From Acidimicrobiia bacterium (GTDB lineage Bacteria; Actinomycetota; Acidimicrobiia; Spongiisociales; UBA5794): a stretch of DNA of 7,091 bases. Below are positions 4,957 to 7,091 of this stretch, piece by piece. The stretch lies in the NCBI GenBank assembly GCA_030598905.1, contig JAUVPA010000091.1, positions 1 to 7,091 of the forward strand, given 5' to 3'. Position 1 is the first letter of the stretch. Every line of letters begins with the position of its first letter. The notes beneath the pieces are model-generated. The model ran no database searches and was not told where the DNA came from. It saw only the letters and a list, made by a program, of their open reading frames with translations. The position numbers and the translations under genes are program-made.

Positions 4957-5754
4957 ATGCGGCGGGGATGCCAGGTTGTTCGTGTGTTCACCCGTGATGG
5001 AGCGGGCGGGAACCATCTCGGTGTCGTCAACGACGTCTCGGGTCTCTCGTCCGATGCCATGCAGGCGATCGCCACCGATCTCGGCTTCTCGGAGACGGTG
5101 TTCGCTGACTGGCGAGACATCTCGCGTCCACCACAACTACGCATCTTCACTCCGGCTACGGAACTTGCCTTCGCCGGTCATCCCTTGGTGGGCACGGCCT
5201 GGGTCTACGACCAGATGGGTCCCGGAGGTCCCGGCGAGCTCGAATGCCCGGCCGGTGTCGTCGAGTACCGATGCATGGAAGACGAAACCTGGGTGAACGC
5301 TTCGATCCCCGTTGCCGTCGACGAAACGGGCGATGAACGACGCGAACTCAGCGAGGCTTCCGTTCCCGAGCCCGACGCCGTGTGGACGGCTCGTCTGCCT
5401 GCCGAGTACATCGTTGCGCGCTACGACTCAGATGAGCGCATCGAATACCTCGAACCGGAGTCGATTGCCGACCCCGAAGGGCGCGCTGTCTACTTCTTTC
5501 ATCGGTCCGGTGACCACGTGCACGCCCGCTTCTTCGCTCGAGAACTAGGTGCATTCGAAGATCCCGCCACGGGAAGTGCCGCCGTCGCCCTCGCCCATGT
5601 CCTGCGCAGGGAAGGTGAGGTGGAAGGGGCACTCACCATCCATCAGGGGGCCGAGATGGGCCATCCCTCCGAGATCCACCTCCGTTGGTCGCCCAACAGT
5701 GTGGAGATCGGGGGAAGCGTGGCCTTCGTCGAGGCTCGGTTCCTCGACGTGTGA
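4957..5754 (+). CDS. PhzF-family isomerase-like protein (265 aa)
   Basis: Predicted cytoplasmic enzyme of the PhzF / diaminopimelate-epimerase-like fold. Family members catalyse isomerisations (PhzF itself in phenazine synthesis), but most are uncharacterised. Recognisable elements: VFTRDGAGGNHLGVV (10-24), matching the family VFT...GGNPLAVV but with His20 instead of Pro; FSETVF (44-49) with the glutamate (E46) that corresponds to the PhzF general acid/base; RIFTPATELAFAGHPLVGT (62-80) with the GHP motif; VYFFHRSGDHVHARFFA (178-194); and EDPATGSAA (201-209), with QGAEMGHPS (230-238) near the end. Length is normal and all key residues are present, so it should be active; the substrate is unknown. 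No phenazine genes are nearby, so a role in phenazine synthesis is not supported. The ATG at 4957 lies 7 bases after the preceding stop without a Shine-Dalgarno, suggesting translational coupling to the membrane protein gene. Confidence 0.92.
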   Translation: MRRGCQVVRVFTRDGAGGNHLGVVNDVSGLSSDAMQAIATDLGFSETVFADWRDISRPPQLRIFTPATELAFAGHPLVGTAWVYDQMGPGGPGELECPAGVVEYRCMEDETWVNASIPVAVDETGDERRELSEASVPEPDAVWTARLPAEYIVARYDSDERIEYLEPESIADPEGRAVYFFHRSGDHVHARFFARELGAFEDPATGSAAVALAHVLRREGEVEGALTIHQGAEMGHPSEIHLRWSPNSVEIGGSVAFVEARFLDV

Positions 5755-5769
5755 TTCTCGAATGGGGCA

Positions 5770-5781
5770 TCGGGACCCCGA
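5770..5781. repeat. Short inverted repeat upstream of the acyl-CoA synthetase
   Basis: TCGGG and CCCGA are separated by 2 bases, just upstream of the TAGAAT box. The loop is too short for an RNA hairpin and no T-run follows, so it looks more like a protein-binding dyad than a terminator of the PhzF gene. Confidence 0.35.
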
Positions 5782-5783
5782 CG

Positions 5784-5789
5784 TAGAAT
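5784..5789 (+). promoter_or_regulatory. Candidate -10 box (TAGAAT) for the acyl-CoA synthetase
   Basis: TAGAAT matches 5 of 6 bases of TATAAT and lies 44 bases before the ATG at 5834, leaving a leader of about 38 bases that carries the Shine-Dalgarno. The -35 region (around 5761) is poor, so an activator or repressor at the nearby dyad is possible. Confidence 0.4.
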
Positions 5790-5817
5790 CGGCCTGCCGA
5801 ACCGATGGCTAGCGGAT

Positions 5818-5826
5818 GGAGTGAGG
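5818..5826 (+). promoter_or_regulatory. Shine-Dalgarno (GGAGTGAGG) for the acyl-CoA synthetase
   Basis: A purine-rich GGAGTGAGG ends 7 bases before the ATG at 5834, good spacing that supports this start. Confidence 0.6.
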
Positions 5827-5833
5827 TGTCTTG

Positions 5834-7091
5834 ATGCAAAGTTTCACAACCCCGGGTGATGTGCCGATTTCCGCCGAAGAGAATGTCGTCTCCGTCCTGC
5901 TCGACCGGGCCCATTCGGCCCCGACGCACCCGGCCATCGCATACCGTGAAGGCGACCAGTTCATCGAAGTCGGGACGGCAGACTTCGCAGCAGAGGTCGA
6001 AGAAGTAGCGGCAGGACTGATCGCCCTCGGCATCGAACGCGGCTCCCGCATCTCTCTGTTCTGCTCGACCAGGTGGGAGTTCACTCTCTTCGACTACGCG
6101 ATCTGGGCCGCAGGCTGTGTGACGGTGACGATCTATGAGACGTCGTCTGCGGAGCAGGTGGAGTGGGTCGTGGGCAACTCCGATTCCGAGGTGATCATCT
6201 GTGAAACGTCGGACATGAAGGCCGTCTTCGACAGCATCTCCGAGCAGGTTCCGAACTGCCGCAACGCCTTCGTGATCGAAGAAGGTGCGGTCGATCAACT
6301 CAAGGCGCTCGCCACCGACGACTCGCGGGCCGAGGTCGTAACCCGAATCGCCGCCATCGACCACAGCGACGTGGCGACGCTCGTGTACACGTCGGGCACG
6401 ACCGGCCGTCCCAAGGGGTGTGTGCTCAACCACAGCAACCTCATCTGGGAGTTCCGCCAGCTCGAAGTGGCGGCCGGTGATCTTCTCGGCGAGGACCAGC
6501 GTCAGCTGATGTTCCTTCCCCTGGCGCACATCTTCGCCCGCGTCGTCCAGGTCATGTCGATCTCTTCGGGGACGACGATCTACTACTCCAGCGGTATTCC
6601 TCAACTGACCGAAGAACTCTCGATGACGCGCCCGACTTGGGTGTTCAGCGTCCCGCGCGTCTTCGAGAAGATCTACAACGGTGCCAAGCAGAAAGCCGAG
6701 AGAGACGGCAAAGGCTCGATCTTCGATCGGGCAGCGAACGTGGCTATCGACTATTCGAAGGGACTCGACAACGGTGGCCCCGGCCTGGCGACCCGGCTGC
6801 AGCACGCGTTGTTCGATGTCCTGGTCTACAAGAAGCTTCAAGCGCTCTTCGGTGGCGAAATGGTATACGCCATTTCCGGAGGAGCTCCGCTGGGAGCACG
6901 TTTGGGCCATTTCTTCCGGGGCGTCGGGGTCACCGTGCTGGAGGGCTACGGCCTGACAGAGACCACGGCGGGGTCGTCGATCAACACACCCGGCGCCATT
7001 CGCGTCGGATCCGTCGGCAGGCCGTTCCCGGGCACATCAGTTCAGATCGCCGACGACGGTGAGGTGATGATCAAGGGCGGGCAGATCTTCA
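5834..7091 (+). CDS. Long-chain fatty-acid-CoA ligase, FadD15-like, N-terminal 419 residues (cut by window edge)
   Basis: AMP-forming acyl-CoA synthetase: it activates a fatty acid with ATP to acyl-adenylate, then forms acyl-CoA for lipid synthesis or beta-oxidation. The open frame has no stop up to the right edge. Motifs in order: ATP-binding P-loop VYTSGTTGRPKG (184-195), LPLAHIFAR (228-236), the segment RPTWVFSVPRVFEKIY (266-281) typical of long-chain enzymes, AISGGAPLG (346-354), adenine-binding EGYGLTETTAG (370-380) and GSVGRPFPG (392-400). The LPLAHIFAR and VPRVFEKIY forms point to the long-chain (FadD15-like) group. Such proteins are about 600 residues, so around 180 including the mobile C-terminal domain are missing here. 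The start at 5834 is backed by a Shine-Dalgarno. No fatty-acid partner gene is visible; substrate length and physiological direction remain open. Confidence 0.95.
   Translation, partial: MQSFTTPGDVPISAEENVVSVLLDRAHSAPTHPAIAYREGDQFIEVGTADFAAEVEEVAAGLIALGIERGSRISLFCSTRWEFTLFDYAIWAAGCVTVTIYETSSAEQVEWVVGNSDSEVIICETSDMKAVFDSISEQVPNCRNAFVIEEGAVDQLKALATDDSRAEVVTRIAAIDHSDVATLVYTSGTTGRPKGCVLNHSNLIWEFRQLEVAAGDLLGEDQRQLMFLPLAHIFARVVQVMSISSGTTIYYSSGIPQLTEELSMTRPTWVFSVPRVFEKIYNGAKQKAERDGKGSIFDRAANVAIDYSKGLDNGGPGLATRLQHALFDVLVYKKLQALFGGEMVYAISGGAPLGARLGHFFRGVGVTVLEGYGLTETTAGSSINTPGAIRVGSVGRPFPGTSVQIADDGEVMIKGGQIF

Noticed and set aside
4957..5754. Phenazine biosynthesis role for the PhzF-like gene
   Set aside because: Only the family fold is supported. 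No other phenazine genes are visible and most family members act elsewhere.
5633..6910. 425-residue open frame antisense to the acyl-CoA synthetase
   Set aside because: Long antisense frames are common opposite GC-rich coding sequence. The sense frame carries all acyl-CoA synthetase motifs and the antisense product has no recognisable domain.

Overview
The window reads as chromosomal DNA of a high-GC Gram-positive bacterium (Actinomycetota). The basis is the GC-rich codon usage, a dCTP deaminase close to the mycobacterial type, a FadD15-like acyl-CoA synthetase, a TetR-controlled ABC-2 exporter and several genes that look leaderless. A class-level guess such as Acidimicrobiia is only an impression. 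Both ends cut through genes.

Layout. Positions 1-3980 are transcribed leftward (minus strand). In transcription order they hold a 73-aa two-helix membrane protein (3971-3750), tRNA-Gly(CCC) (3723-3650), a TetR-family regulator (3599-2895), an ABC ATPase (2898-1990), a 12-helix ABC-2 permease (1990-332) and dCTP deaminase dcd (312 to beyond the left edge). The regulator, ATPase and permease overlap by 4 and 1 bases (ATGA, TGATG), so they form one translationally coupled operon; dcd follows after 19 bases. From 4038 on, genes run rightward: a 303-aa four-helix membrane protein of unknown function (4038-4949), a PhzF-family isomerase-like protein (4957-5754) and a long-chain acyl-CoA synthetase (5834 to beyond the right edge).

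How the genes work together. The TetR regulator probably represses its own operon: a promoter with a palindrome between -35 and -10 and a perfect inverted repeat across the start codon lies in the 50-base gap after the tRNA. The ATPase and the fused, internally duplicated permease would make an exporter of unknown substrate. dcd supplies dUMP for thymidylate synthesis and seems functionally unrelated; the exporter cassette sits between tRNA-Gly and dcd, which I recall as neighbours in some actinobacteria, so it may be an insertion. The rightward genes have no clear shared pathway. The 7-base gap between the membrane protein and the PhzF gene suggests co-transcription, while the acyl-CoA synthetase has its own candidate promoter and Shine-Dalgarno site.

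I found no clearly novel multi-gene system. The most distinctive signals are regulatory: the dyads at the tetR start, a nine-G tract in tetR from which a one-base slip would fuse the regulator in frame to the ATPase, and a recurring TANNNT box 7-9 bases before start codons that lack a Shine-Dalgarno sequence. No insertion sequence, CRISPR array, rRNA or convincing terminator was seen. No gene-free stretch exceeds 80 bases.
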